64,000 nt of DNA from JAFGBM01 sp964610155 (GTDB lineage Bacteria; Actinomycetota; Actinomycetes; Actinomycetales; Demequinaceae): assembly GCA_964610155.1 (NCBI GenBank), contig CAZSUY010000001.1, positions 310,001 through 374,000 of the forward strand, read 5' to 3'. Made by a program: the position numbers and the translations under genes. The notes under the pieces were generated by a model that searched no databases, was not told the origin of the DNA, and saw nothing but the letters and a program-made list of their open reading frames with translations. This document shows positions 26,275 to 34,662 of the stretch, one piece after another (position 1 is the stretch's first letter; each line of letters begins with the position of its first letter).

Positions 26275-26517
26275 GTGGCAGTGTCGAAGAAGAGAAAAGC
26301 GACCGCGTACAAGCCGCCGCGTCGTGCAGGTAAGGACCAGAAGAACCCCTCGTGGTACGCCCCGACCATGCTGGCGTTCTACCTCGTCGGCATCATTTGG
26401 ATTCTCGTTGCCTATATCTCAGAGGCTGCCTACCCGCTACCGATTGGAAACGGCAACCTACTCGTGGGGTTTGGATTCTTCACTCTGGGCTTCCTCATGA
26501 CGACAAGGTGGAAGTAG
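26275..26517 (+). CDS. crgA: Cell division protein CrgA
   Basis: An 80-aa protein with two transmembrane segments (about 31-50 and 60-77) and a very basic N-terminus (SKKRKATAYKPPRRAGK). The sequence NPSWYAPTMLAFYLVGIIWI is typical of CrgA, an actinobacteria-specific divisome protein that interacts with FtsZ, FtsI and FtsQ in mycobacteria. GTG start with AAGGAG six to seven bases upstream. Its presence is one of the better taxonomic markers in this window. Confidence 0.95.
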   Translation: MAVSKKRKATAYKPPRRAGKDQKNPSWYAPTMLAFYLVGIIWILVAYISEAAYPLPIGNGNLLVGFGFFTLGFLMTTRWK

Positions 26518-26528
26518 GAGGTCGACGG

Positions 26529-26562
26529 GTTATCCCCACAGTTGTCCACAGCCGGGGATAAC
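26529..26562. promoter_or_regulatory. Hairpin with DnaA-box-like arms between crgA and rhomboid gene
   Basis: A perfect 9-bp inverted repeat, GTTATCCCC (26529-26537) and GGGGATAAC (26554-26562), encloses 16 bases that contain TTGTCCACA (26542-26550), an exact match to the actinobacterial DnaA-box consensus. The arms read TTATCCCCA and, on the other strand, TTATCCCCG, each one or two changes from TTATCCACA. It lies between convergent genes and could instead act as a bidirectional terminator, though no T-tract follows. Seen directly; binding is inferred. Confidence 0.5.
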
Positions 26563-26575
26563 TACACCGATGTGA

Positions 26576-27331
26576 TTATCGGCGCCGAGCACCGGATCGA
26601 CGTTGTTTGAGATTCTCAAGTCTCACGATGATGAACGCACTCGCCGCCCCAGTGATCGCACCCCCGAGGTGTCCTTCCCAGGAAAGACCCGGAATGAAGA
26701 ATCCCAGCACCAACCACAAGCCTCCGAGCACCATCACATCAACCGCCGGATGCTTGAGGACCAGGCTGAGCACCACGAACGCGGCGAGTATCCCGAAGAT
26801 GGCTCCCGAGGCTCCTGCGTGGAGCGAATGGGGTGCACCAAGCGCAACGATCATCCCTCCCCCCCCGAGCAGGGACAACCCATACACCAGCGCGAACCTC
26901 AAACGCCCAAGAAGAGACTCGACCACCATTCCGAACTGGAAGAGGGCAAACATGTTGAGCGCAATATGGGTAAGGGAAAAGTGGGCGAAACCGGATGTGA
27001 CCAATCTCCATGGCTCGGAGCCCACCTCTCCCGGAATGAGTCCCAACTGATTGACCCACCCCTGTTCCCCCACCGCATAACCCAACACAAAGACGGCCAC
27101 ATTGAGGCCGATGAGGATGAAGGTGACGACCGGTCGTACCCTCCGGCTGGGCAACCCCAGGGCCGACCTAACGGGTCTTTGCGCAGAACGTGCGGCACGC
27201 ACACAGTCAAGGCAGTGAATACCGACGGCGGCGGAGCGTTGACACTCGGGGCAGGCGGGCCGTCCACACCGTTGACACCGGACGTACGACACCACCCTTG
27301 GGTGCCGGGGGCAGGTTGGCTCGGGTTCCAT
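26576..27331 (-). CDS. Rhomboid-family intramembrane serine protease with N-terminal zinc finger
   Basis: A 251-aa membrane protease. The N-terminal 45 residues hold Cys7, His10, Cys19, Cys22, Cys27, Cys30, Cys40 and Cys43, a B-box-like zinc-binding arrangement common in actinobacterial rhomboids. About six transmembrane helices follow. The catalytic dyad is visible: Ser176 in HAGASGAIFG and His221 in WEGHLGGAITG. HFSLTHIALNMFALFQFG is the other family motif. It is convergent with crgA and lies after ppiA on the same strand (38 bp). Substrates unknown. Confidence 0.93.
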   Translation of the reverse strand: MEPEPTCPRHPRVVSYVRCQRCGRPACPECQRSAAVGIHCLDCVRAARSAQRPVRSALGLPSRRVRPVVTFILIGLNVAVFVLGYAVGEQGWVNQLGLIPGEVGSEPWRLVTSGFAHFSLTHIALNMFALFQFGMVVESLLGRLRFALVYGLSLLGGGGMIVALGAPHSLHAGASGAIFGILAAFVVLSLVLKHPAVDVMVLGGLWLVLGFFIPGLSWEGHLGGAITGAASAFIIVRLENLKQRRSGARRR

Positions 27332-27369
27332 GAGACCTCAGGATTCGTCGATCACTTCGCTTGAGCGGA

Positions 27370-27906
27370 CTAGGAGATCGTCACGCTCGTGATCACGACG
27401 TCCTCAACCGGGCGGTCTTGCCGATCCGTCGGGACTTTCGCGATCGTATCCACCACTCTCTTCGATTCATCATCGGCGACCCGCCCAAAGATGGTATGGG
27501 CTCCGGTGAGATGTGGGGTCGGCGCAACGGTGATGAAGAACTGCGACCCGTTGGTCCCCGACGGCTGCCCCGTCACCGGATGGGGTCGTTTTCCCGAATT
27601 GGCCATGGCAAGCAGGTACGGCTCCGAGAATCGAAGTTCTGAATGAATCTCGTCGTCAAAGGCATACCCCGGCCCCCCCGTGCCTATCCCCTGGGGGCAT
27701 CCACCCTGGATCATGAATCCGGGGATGATCCGGTGGAAGACCAGGTTGTCATAGAACGGTTCGTGTTTGTTCTCCCTCGTGACCGTATCCCGCCATTCCT
27801 TCTCACCCGTTGCGAGACCCGTGAAATTTGCGACCGTCTTGGGAGCGTGATTCTCAAAGAGCTCGATCCGAATCACTCCTGCGGTTGTTTCAATGGTTGC
27901 CATCAT
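27370..27906 (-). CDS. ppiA: Peptidyl-prolyl cis-trans isomerase, cyclophilin type
   Basis: A 178-aa cytosolic cyclophilin without a signal peptide. Active-site blocks: VFHRIIPGFMIQGGCPQG (catalytic Arg in FHR), GTNGSQFFITVAPTPHLTGAHTIFGRV. It speeds proline isomerisation during folding. The same gene occupies this position near gyrA in mycobacteria. The start MMATIETT could be either of two adjacent ATG codons. Confidence 0.95.
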   Translation of the reverse strand: MMATIETTAGVIRIELFENHAPKTVANFTGLATGEKEWRDTVTRENKHEPFYDNLVFHRIIPGFMIQGGCPQGIGTGGPGYAFDDEIHSELRFSEPYLLAMANSGKRPHPVTGQPSGTNGSQFFITVAPTPHLTGAHTIFGRVADDESKRVVDTIAKVPTDRQDRPVEDVVITSVTIS

Positions 27907-27994
27907 GGTCGCTATTCTGTCATGGGGTTGGGCTGCGACCCGCTAGATGGCACGATGTAGGGGTGCGGGGATGGCCCGCGGCTGGGAGGTCATG

Positions 27995-28741
27995 ATGTTT
28001 GGACGCAAACGGGCTCAACGGCGACGGGCACGGAAACAAACCGAGAAAGTCCTTGCCGATGCTCGCACGGCTGCCGAGGTCGCCCGAAACGCCCTCCGGA
28101 ATTCCCACAGTGCTGGCGAGGGTCTTACTCCAGGTGACGAAGAGTTGGCCGACGCCGTTCAGGCCGCCATCATGAATTCGATCCTGCCCTTCGCGAAAGC
28201 AGTCGGGGAACGCACCATGAAGGACCGCCCGCAACGAGGCGGCTCTGGCGCGATGGCCTTGCTCATCGGCGTAGGAATCGGGGTGGGCGTCGCTGCGTGG
28301 GCCAGGCGTGACAACGATGTGGCCCTGGATCTCGCCGAGGACGACGAGTGGGAACTCGCTAGCGCCTCATCGACGCGCGCCTTGAAGGCCGCCATCAACG
28401 AGACCCTGGACAGGGCCGATGCGGTGCTCCAACGAGCCGCCCACGAGATGGCACAGACGATCAACTCCGCCGTCGGAACGGTTGCCGATGCGGCGGGTCC
28501 CGCCGCCGAACGGGTGACAGACAAACTCAAGGTCGCGCGCAGTCGTGCCACGGAAGAGGTCATCCGCACAATCGATGGAATGGAGGACGTGTGGGGCGAC
28601 GAACCCGACGACACGTTGAAGCCCGTCGTCAAGCGGGCACCGAAGAAACCCGCCCCGAGAAAGCCTACCGAGGGCAAACCCAAACCCACCGCGGCAACCA
28701 AAGGGGCATCCGGCCGCTCTCGCCCCTCGGGGGACCAATAG
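27995..28741 (+). CDS. Hypothetical membrane-anchored protein with Ala-rich amphipathic region
   Basis: About 248 aa, family not recognised. Features: basic N-terminus (MFGRKRAQRRRARKQ), a glycine-rich hydrophobic helix at about 86-103 (AMALLIGVGIGVGVAAWA), an acidic stretch (107-120), then a long Ala/Thr-rich amphipathic helix region (125-200) resembling apolipoprotein-like or YtxH-like proteins, and a Lys/Pro/Ala tail resembling histone-like tails. I chose the ATG at 27995 because GGGAGG lies five bases upstream; starts at 27947 and 27992 are also open. It points toward tRNA-Ala on the opposite strand. Function unknown. Confidence 0.72.
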   Translation: MFGRKRAQRRRARKQTEKVLADARTAAEVARNALRNSHSAGEGLTPGDEELADAVQAAIMNSILPFAKAVGERTMKDRPQRGGSGAMALLIGVGIGVGVAAWARRDNDVALDLAEDDEWELASASSTRALKAAINETLDRADAVLQRAAHEMAQTINSAVGTVADAAGPAAERVTDKLKVARSRATEEVIRTIDGMEDVWGDEPDDTLKPVVKRAPKKPAPRKPTEGKPKPTAATKGASGRSRPSGDQ

Positions 28742-28766
28742 CGAGCGGCGTCGCTTGCCCATCGAG

Positions 28767-28839
28767 TGGAGCCTAGGGGACTCGAACCCCTAACCCCCTG
28801 CTTGCAAAGCAGGTGCGCTACCACTTGCGCCAAGGCCCC
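28767..28839 (-). tRNA. tRNA-Ala (TGC)
   Basis: A 73-nt tRNA on the minus strand. Acceptor GGGGCCT pairs with AGGCTCC and includes the G3-U70 wobble pair that marks alanine tRNAs. The anticodon stem CCTGC/GCAGG holds loop TTTGCAA, anticodon TGC. The T-arm is AGGGG TTCGAGT CCCCT. CCA is not encoded. Its 5' end is the base immediately next to the stop codon of the small ORF at 28840-28956. Confidence 0.96.
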
Positions 28840-28956
28840 TTACCGTGGCGCGTTCTCGGCGCCTCCCAGGGGCGTCCGGTTCTTGGAATACACCAGCCAC
28901 TGGTACAGGAGCGCCCCGATGGCGACACCAGCGATCAATACGAGGAACTTCTTCAT
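28840..28956 (-). CDS. 38-aa membrane peptide (DLW-39-like) between tRNA-Ile and tRNA-Ala
   Basis: ATG at 28956 has GGGGGTG about six bases upstream. The product starts MKKFLVLIAGVAIGALLYQW, one transmembrane helix, and ends in a polar tail of about 16 residues (SKNRTPLGGAENAPR). Actinobacteria carry a tiny DLW-39 family protein at this place beside gyrA/DUF3566 and the Ile/Ala tRNAs; this one shares the MKK-hydrophobic layout but lacks the DLW tripeptide. The TAA stop at 28840-28842 abuts the tRNA-Ala 5' end, so the peptide and both tRNAs probably share one transcript. Confidence 0.7.
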   Translation of the reverse strand: MKKFLVLIAGVAIGALLYQWLVYSKNRTPLGGAENAPR

Positions 28957-28971
28957 CGATATCACCCCCTG

Positions 28972-29045
28972 TGGGCCCGGGAGGACTTGAACCTCCGACC
29001 TCTTCGTTATCAGCGAAGCGCTCTAACCGCCTGAGCTACGGGCCC
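28972..29045 (-). tRNA. tRNA-Ile (GAT)
   Basis: A 74-nt tRNA on the minus strand. Acceptor GGGCCCG/CGGGCCC, D-arm GCTC AGGCGGTTA GAGC, anticodon stem CTTCG/CGAAG with loop CTGATAA giving GAT, T-arm GGAGG TTCAAGT CCTCC. CCA is not encoded. The Ile-Ala order beside DUF3566 and gyrA matches the mycobacterial ileT-alaT pair. Confidence 0.96.
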
Positions 29046-29070
29046 GGTGCGAGTTGCCACGCGGCGTCTG

Positions 29071-29100
29071 AGAATACCCCACGCCAGCATGGCCACTCAA
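29071..29100 (-). promoter_or_regulatory. Promoter for tRNA-Ile / small ORF / tRNA-Ala
   Basis: On the minus strand TTGAGT (29100-29095) and TATTCT (29076-29071) are separated by 18 bp, a good sigma-70-type pair. The -10 ends 25 bases before the tRNA-Ile 5' end, leaving a short leader. No other promoter-like pair is apparent before tRNA-Ala. Confidence 0.55.
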
Positions 29101-29109
29101 ACCGGACCG

Positions 29110-29964
29110 TTACTCGTCCGTCAGAGTTATATACACGCCACCGACGAGCTTGACAACCAGGTTATACAGGAACGCTCCGATCGTGGCCAAACCAGTCATC
29201 AATATTGAGTTGATCACCGAAAGCAGGATCACCGCAGACATGATCTTGTTCCGGTCGAAAAATTGCAGGAACGTTGTCTCCGACTCTTCACCAAGGATCG
29301 TCGTGATCTCTTCGTTTATCGATGAGAAGACGCCCATCTGATTGAGGACGCTCCACACGATAGACGTCGCGATGATGAACATGATTCCCATCGCGATGGA
29401 GAGAAGGAAGGCGAGTTTCATGATCGACCACGGGTCAACTATGGTCAGCATCGCCCGAACCCTTCGTGGGCCTCCCTTCCTCTTGAGTTTAGTAGAGGAC
29501 TCGGATCCGTGATCCGTCTCTGACTTGTTCCGACTTATCAACCGCTTGAATCCTCCGAGGACCCCGCTCTCTTCGGCACTACCCTGTTCAATCGAGCCGG
29601 TTGACCCGGACCCTTTCTTGAGGGAGGCACGCACCGGAGTCTCTTGAGACACCCCCCGAGCTCTCGTCGTTGCAGCGCCGGCACCCGAATGCACCGTTCC
29701 GCCCTGGGCCGCCGATGCAACCTGACTGGCCTGCGGGTGCGGTGCCGGAGGGGCAACACCGTGCTGCCGAGGCGTTGATGCGTCCTGCTGATTCGCCGCC
29801 TGCTGGTTCATCGCCCTCACCTCTTGGTGGTAAGCCGCAGAAGGTTGAGCCCTTGTTGGGTCGATCGGCGCCACATGTCCGCCCTGGGCTTGACCGGGGA
29901 CCCCGTTCACAGGGTATGCGTATGGCCCCTGGGCTCCAGGGATCACAGGGTTCTCCGCGTTCAT
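29110..29964 (-). CDS. DUF3566 membrane protein next to gyrA
   Basis: A 284-aa protein. The first 170 residues are low complexity, rich in Gln, Pro, Ala, Gly and Ser (VPGQAQGGHVAP; QQAANQQDASTP), and then basic (STKLKRKGGPRRVR). The C-terminal 110 residues form DUF3566 with two transmembrane helices, one around DPWSIMKLAFLLSIAMG and one around SVINSILMTGLATIGAFLYN. ATG at 29964 has AAGGAGT five bases upstream; the frame continues upstream without support. The mycobacterial homologue next to gyrA (Rv0007) has the same architecture and interacts with the divisome (family knowledge, moderate recall). Confidence 0.9.
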   Translation of the reverse strand: MNAENPVIPGAQGPYAYPVNGVPGQAQGGHVAPIDPTRAQPSAAYHQEVRAMNQQAANQQDASTPRQHGVAPPAPHPQASQVASAAQGGTVHSGAGAATTRARGVSQETPVRASLKKGSGSTGSIEQGSAEESGVLGGFKRLISRNKSETDHGSESSTKLKRKGGPRRVRAMLTIVDPWSIMKLAFLLSIAMGIMFIIATSIVWSVLNQMGVFSSINEEITTILGEESETTFLQFFDRNKIMSAVILLSVINSILMTGLATIGAFLYNLVVKLVGGVYITLTDE

Positions 29965-30034
29965 CCAGACTCCTTGCTTCTCGCCCGCTTCCGCGCGCGT
30001 TCTCCGCCAAGCGTAACCGCTCGGTAGGGAATGG

Positions 30035-32551
30035 TCACATCGGGTCGGTGTCAACCTCTTCTATCAATTCGCTCTCGATGCCTCTCTCGGCATTTCGGGC
30101 GATACCAATGATTCTGTCCCCTTCGTCAGGCTTCGCGAAGATCACTCCCATGGTGTCGCGTCCCATGGGCGGAACCTCCGTTATCGAAGCCCTCATTACC
30201 TTGCCACTCTCCATGACAACGAGTACCTCGTCCGATTCGTCCGCGAGAAGCGCTCCCACCAGATCTCCTCGTTGTTCGGCGAGCTTAGCCACCTTGATCC
30301 CAAGCCCCCCTCGTCCTTGACTCCTGTACTCATCCATCGTCGTACGCTTGGCGAAACCCCCCTCCGTGACGATGAAGGAGCAGGACCCCTCGCGTACGAC
30401 GTCCATGGCCAACAACTCGTCGTCGTCGCGAAAACGCATCCCCATCACGCCGGAGGTCGCCCGTCCCATCGGTCTGAGTGCTCCCGCATCCGCGGTGAAC
30501 CTGATCGATTGGCCCTTTCGGCTAACGAGCATTAGATCGTCCTCGTCAGAAACCAAACGAGCCGACATCACCTCGTCCGTCCCGACCTCTTCCCCGTCTC
30601 TTGATCGAAGGTTGATCGCGATGAGCCCACCCTGTCGGTTCGAGTCATACTCCTCAAGCTTGGTCTTCTTCACCTGGCCACGTTTGGTGGCAAGCACCAG
30701 AAAGGGCTTGTCTCCGTAGGTCTTGATGTCGAGGACCTGGGCAATAACCTCCCCTGGTTGAAAGGCAAGGAGGTTGGCCACGTGCTGACCCTTGGAATCC
30801 CGACTTCCCTCGGGAAGTTCGTAGGCCTTGGCTCGATAGACGCGGCCAAGGTTTGTGAAGAACAGGAGCCAGTGATGAGTCGTCGTCACAAAGAAGTGCT
30901 CGACGATGTCGTCGGCCCGCAGGGTTGCTCCACGAACCCCCTTGCCCCCCCGTCGCTGAGAACGATATTGGGAGGACTTGGTTCGCTTGGCATAGCCGCC
31001 TCGGGTAATCGTGACGACAATCTCTTCCTCGGCGATGAGGTCTTCAATGCTGGCATCACCGCTGTGTGGCGTGATCACCGTACGTCTCGCATCCCCGTAC
31101 CGATCAACGATCTCCGATAGCTCAGAAGACACGATCGACCTCTGCCGCTCTTCCGAGGCGAGGATGGCCTCAAACTCCGAGATCTCCGCAACAAGTGAAG
31201 CGAAATCGTCCTCGATCTTCTTCCGTTCGAGCGCGGCCAGTCGGCGCAATTGGAGGTTGAGGATCGCGGTCGCCTGCACCTCGTCGATGTCGAGGAGGGC
31301 GATTAGGCCTTCGCGGGCCTCCTCGACGGTCGCAGAAGCCCTGATGAGGGCGATCACCTCGTCGATGGCGTCGAGCGCCTTGAGATACCCCCGGAGGATA
31401 TGAGCCTCGCGTTCGGCCTCCCTCAATCGGAAACGCGTTCGCCGAACGATGACATCGATCTGATGAGTCACCCAGTGGCGCACGAATCCGTCAAGGGTCA
31501 GGGTTCGTGGGACCCCATCGACGAGAGCGAGCATGTTCGCTCCAAACGTCTCCTGGAGTTGTGTGTGCTTGTAGAGGTTGTTGAGGACGACCTTTGCCAC
31601 GGCGTCGCGTTTGAGGACAATGACCAACCGTTGGCCTGTACGGCCAGAAGTCTCATCCCGGATGTCGGCGATGCCGGCGATCCTCCCGTCACGGGTGTGT
31701 TCCGCAATCTTGAGGGCGAGGTTATCGGGGTTGACTTGGTAGGGAAGCTGGGAAACGACCAGGCAGGTTCTCCCCTGAATCTCCTCAACCTCAACGACGG
31801 CCCGCATCACGATGGAACCTCGGCCGGTGCGATAGGCCTCCCCTATCCCCTCGCTCCCTAGAATCAACGCTCCGGTCGGGAAGTCCGGTCCCTTCACGCG
31901 CTCGAGGAGGGCTTCAAGCAACGTCTCTTTCGATGCCTCCGGGTTCTGGAGATACCACTGAACTCCGTCCGCAATCTCTCGGAGGTTGTGGGGTGGGATA
32001 TTCGTTGCCATTCCTACGGCAATTCCAGCGCTCCCATTGACGAGCAAGTTTGGAAAACGCGCCGGGAGGATCGTTGGTTCTTGGGTTCGCCCATCGTAGT
32101 TGTCCTGGAAATCAACCGTGTCCTTGTCGATGTCCCGCACCATCTCCATGGCTAGTGAAGCCATCCGACACTCTGTGTACCGAGGCGCGGCGGCGGGATC
32201 GTTGCCGGGCGAGCCAAAGTTCCCTTGGCCGTCGACGAGCGGATAGCGCAGTGACCAGTCTTGGACCAAACGCACGAGGGCGTCATATATCGCGGCATCT
32301 CCATGCGGGTGGTACTTTCCCATGACATCACCCACCACGCGCGAACATTTCGAGTGCGCCCGATCCGGGCGGTAGCCCCCATCGACCATGGCATACAGGA
32401 CCCGTCGATGGACGGGTTTGAGTCCATCACGTACGTCGGGAAGGGCCCGGCCAACGATGACGGACATCGCATAGTCGAGGTAGGACCGCTGCATCTCGAC
32501 CTGAAGATCGACCGGCTCGATCCTCCCGTGGTTGAAGACCTCAGATGTCAA
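30035..32551 (-). CDS. gyrA: DNA gyrase subunit A
   Basis: An 838-aa type II topoisomerase subunit. It introduces negative supercoils with GyrB. Catalytic Tyr125 is in AAPRYTECRM; the quinolone-determining region reads GKYHPHGDAAIYDALVR (Ala86 at the position of E. coli Ser83, Asp90 at Asp87). The C-terminal beta-pinwheel repeats (about 520-815) include the GyrA box QRRGGKG. TTG start at 32551 overlaps the gyrB stop by 11 bp. The C-terminal tail (SELIEEVDTDPM) is short and acidic. Confidence 0.98.
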   Translation of the reverse strand: MTSEVFNHGRIEPVDLQVEMQRSYLDYAMSVIVGRALPDVRDGLKPVHRRVLYAMVDGGYRPDRAHSKCSRVVGDVMGKYHPHGDAAIYDALVRLVQDWSLRYPLVDGQGNFGSPGNDPAAAPRYTECRMASLAMEMVRDIDKDTVDFQDNYDGRTQEPTILPARFPNLLVNGSAGIAVGMATNIPPHNLREIADGVQWYLQNPEASKETLLEALLERVKGPDFPTGALILGSEGIGEAYRTGRGSIVMRAVVEVEEIQGRTCLVVSQLPYQVNPDNLALKIAEHTRDGRIAGIADIRDETSGRTGQRLVIVLKRDAVAKVVLNNLYKHTQLQETFGANMLALVDGVPRTLTLDGFVRHWVTHQIDVIVRRTRFRLREAEREAHILRGYLKALDAIDEVIALIRASATVEEAREGLIALLDIDEVQATAILNLQLRRLAALERKKIEDDFASLVAEISEFEAILASEERQRSIVSSELSEIVDRYGDARRTVITPHSGDASIEDLIAEEEIVVTITRGGYAKRTKSSQYRSQRRGGKGVRGATLRADDIVEHFFVTTTHHWLLFFTNLGRVYRAKAYELPEGSRDSKGQHVANLLAFQPGEVIAQVLDIKTYGDKPFLVLATKRGQVKKTKLEEYDSNRQGGLIAINLRSRDGEEVGTDEVMSARLVSDEDDLMLVSRKGQSIRFTADAGALRPMGRATSGVMGMRFRDDDELLAMDVVREGSCSFIVTEGGFAKRTTMDEYRSQGRGGLGIKVAKLAEQRGDLVGALLADESDEVLVVMESGKVMRASITEVPPMGRDTMGVIFAKPDEGDRIIGIARNAERGIESELIEEVDTDPM

Positions 32552-34526
32552 GGAATCTCACATCCTTTGCGTTGCGCTGGATGAAATTCCGGCGGCTCTC
32601 AACATCCTCACCCATGAGGATCGAAAACAACTCGTCAGCAGAGGCCGCGTCGTCGAGCGTGACCTGGAGAAGTGTTCTGGAGTCTGGGTTCATCGTGGTC
32701 TGCCAGAGCTCCTGGTGATCCATCTCCCCAAGGCCCTTATAGCGTTGAACGGAGTTCTCCTTGGGAACCCTGCGGCCCGCCTTCTGACCCTCCGTGAGCA
32801 TGACATCCCGCTCCCGATCCGAGTAGGCATAGCCGGGCTCGGAATTCGACCACTTGATGCGGTAGAGCGGCGGTTGTGCCAGATAGACAAATCCCGCTTC
32901 GATCAGAGGACGCATGTATCGGAAGAGGAGGGTGAGGAGAAGCGTTCGGATGTGTTGACCATCCACGTCGGCGTCTGCCATCAGCACGATCTTGTGGTAC
33001 CGACACTTCGTGAGATCAAAGTCCTCTCCAATGCCCGTGCCGAAGGCGGTGATGAGGGCCTGGACCTCGGCGTTCGACAAGGCGCGATCGAGCCGTGTCT
33101 TCTCGACGTTGAGGATCTTTCCTCGAATGGGAAGGATGGCCTGCGTATTCGGATCACGACCCCGTACCGCCGAGCCTCCGGCCGAGTCCCCCTCGACAAT
33201 GAAGACCTCGGACTCCGCCGGATCTCGGCTCTGGCAATCGCGCAATTTGCCCGGCATGCCGCCCGACTCGAGAAGCCCCTTGCGTCTGGTCGCCTCCCTC
33301 GCCTTTCGGGCCGCGATACGGGCGGACGACGCCTGAAGTGCCTTCCTGATGACTTCCTTCGCATCGGTGGGGTGAGAGTCGAGCCAATTGGTTAGCCTCT
33401 CCCCCACGACCCTCTGGACGAATACCTTCGCCTCGGTGTTACCGAGCTTCGTTTTGGTCTGACCCTCGAACTGGGGCTCCCTCAGTTTCACGGATATGAC
33501 GGCCGTCAGGCCCTCGCGTACATCGTCGCCCGTGAGATTTTCGTCCTTCTCCTTGAGGATTCCCTTGTCGCGAGCGTAGCGATTCACGAGCGAGGTCAGG
33601 GCCGCCCGAAATCCTTCCTCGTGGGTTCCCCCCTCAGTGGTCGAAATGGTGTTTGCATACGTGAACACGGCCTCGGAGTATCCGTTTGTCCACTGCATTG
33701 CCACCTCGACGGAGATCTTCGCCTCGAGGTCTTCTGCCTCAAGAGAGATGATCTCCTGGTGGACGCGATCAACCTTCTTCGTGTCATTGAGGTGCTTGAC
33801 GTAGTCGATGAGCCCGCCGTCGTATCGGTAGGTCACCAGGCTTGCCTCTGCCTCGTCCTCCTCCGCGACCACATGATCTGCCCGCTCGTCGATGAGGGTG
33901 ATGGAAAGGCCCTTGTTGAGGAACGCCATCTGCTGGAGGCGGTGACGGAGCGTCTCATAATCGAACACCGTCGTTTCAAAGATTGTTTCGCTTGGCCAGA
34001 ACGTGATGATAGTTCCGGTATCGCTAGCCTTTTCCCCCTTCGCCAGTTGGGCCACTGGGATTCCTGATAAGAATTCTTGGCGCCAGACACTTCCGTTACG
34101 GTGGACCTCGGCCTCAAGCCGCGTTGAGAGGGCGTTGACGACCGAAACCCCCACGCCATGAAGTCCCCCGGAAACGGCGTACCCACTCCCCCCGAATTTG
34201 CCGCCAGCGTGCAGGACGGTGAGGACGACCTCGACAGCCGACCGGCCTTCGGACTCGACTATTCCAACAGGAATCCCCCTCCCGTTGTCCACCACCCGAA
34301 CCCCGCCATCGGCGAGAAGGGTGACGACGATCCTGTCGCAGTGACCCGCGAGCGCCTCGTCGACCGAGTTGTCGACCACCTCATACACGAGGTGATGCAA
34401 CCCGCGCGCACCCGTGGAGCCGATGTACATACTCGGCCGTTTACGTACGGCCTCAAGCCCCTCGAGCACGGTGATGGATGCGGCCCCGTATTCGGGCACG
34501 GGCGCCTTCCCGTCGGTTCCGGCCAC
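32541..34526 (-). CDS. gyrB: DNA gyrase subunit B
   Basis: A 661-aa GyrB. ATPase domain: MYIGSTGARGLHHLVYEVVDNSVDEALAG, VDNGRGIPV, and GLHGVGVSVVNAL. TOPRIM domain: EVFIVEGDSAGGSA and LMADADVDGQHIRTLLLT. C-terminal QRYKGLGEMDHQELWQTTM. Length suits actinobacterial GyrB without the Gram-negative insertion. GTG start at 34526. The 136 bp between it and dciA contain TAGAAT at about 34590 (minus strand), a possible -10; otherwise nothing notable. Confidence 0.98.
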   Translation of the reverse strand: MAGTDGKAPVPEYGAASITVLEGLEAVRKRPSMYIGSTGARGLHHLVYEVVDNSVDEALAGHCDRIVVTLLADGGVRVVDNGRGIPVGIVESEGRSAVEVVLTVLHAGGKFGGSGYAVSGGLHGVGVSVVNALSTRLEAEVHRNGSVWRQEFLSGIPVAQLAKGEKASDTGTIITFWPSETIFETTVFDYETLRHRLQQMAFLNKGLSITLIDERADHVVAEEDEAEASLVTYRYDGGLIDYVKHLNDTKKVDRVHQEIISLEAEDLEAKISVEVAMQWTNGYSEAVFTYANTISTTEGGTHEEGFRAALTSLVNRYARDKGILKEKDENLTGDDVREGLTAVISVKLREPQFEGQTKTKLGNTEAKVFVQRVVGERLTNWLDSHPTDAKEVIRKALQASSARIAARKAREATRRKGLLESGGMPGKLRDCQSRDPAESEVFIVEGDSAGGSAVRGRDPNTQAILPIRGKILNVEKTRLDRALSNAEVQALITAFGTGIGEDFDLTKCRYHKIVLMADADVDGQHIRTLLLTLLFRYMRPLIEAGFVYLAQPPLYRIKWSNSEPGYAYSDRERDVMLTEGQKAGRRVPKENSVQRYKGLGEMDHQELWQTTMNPDSRTLLQVTLDDAASADELFSILMGEDVESRRNFIQRNAKDVRFLDI

Positions 34527-34662
34527 TAGAATCGCCCCTCCAAGCGCTTGGCGCGGCCAGATTGGGCACGCGCACTACTACAAGCCATTCTAGTCGGCCC
34601 CGGAGCCCGTCTCGCGCTACTCACAGCCACTGCTACATGGCTCGTCCCCCCCAGATTCAGTG

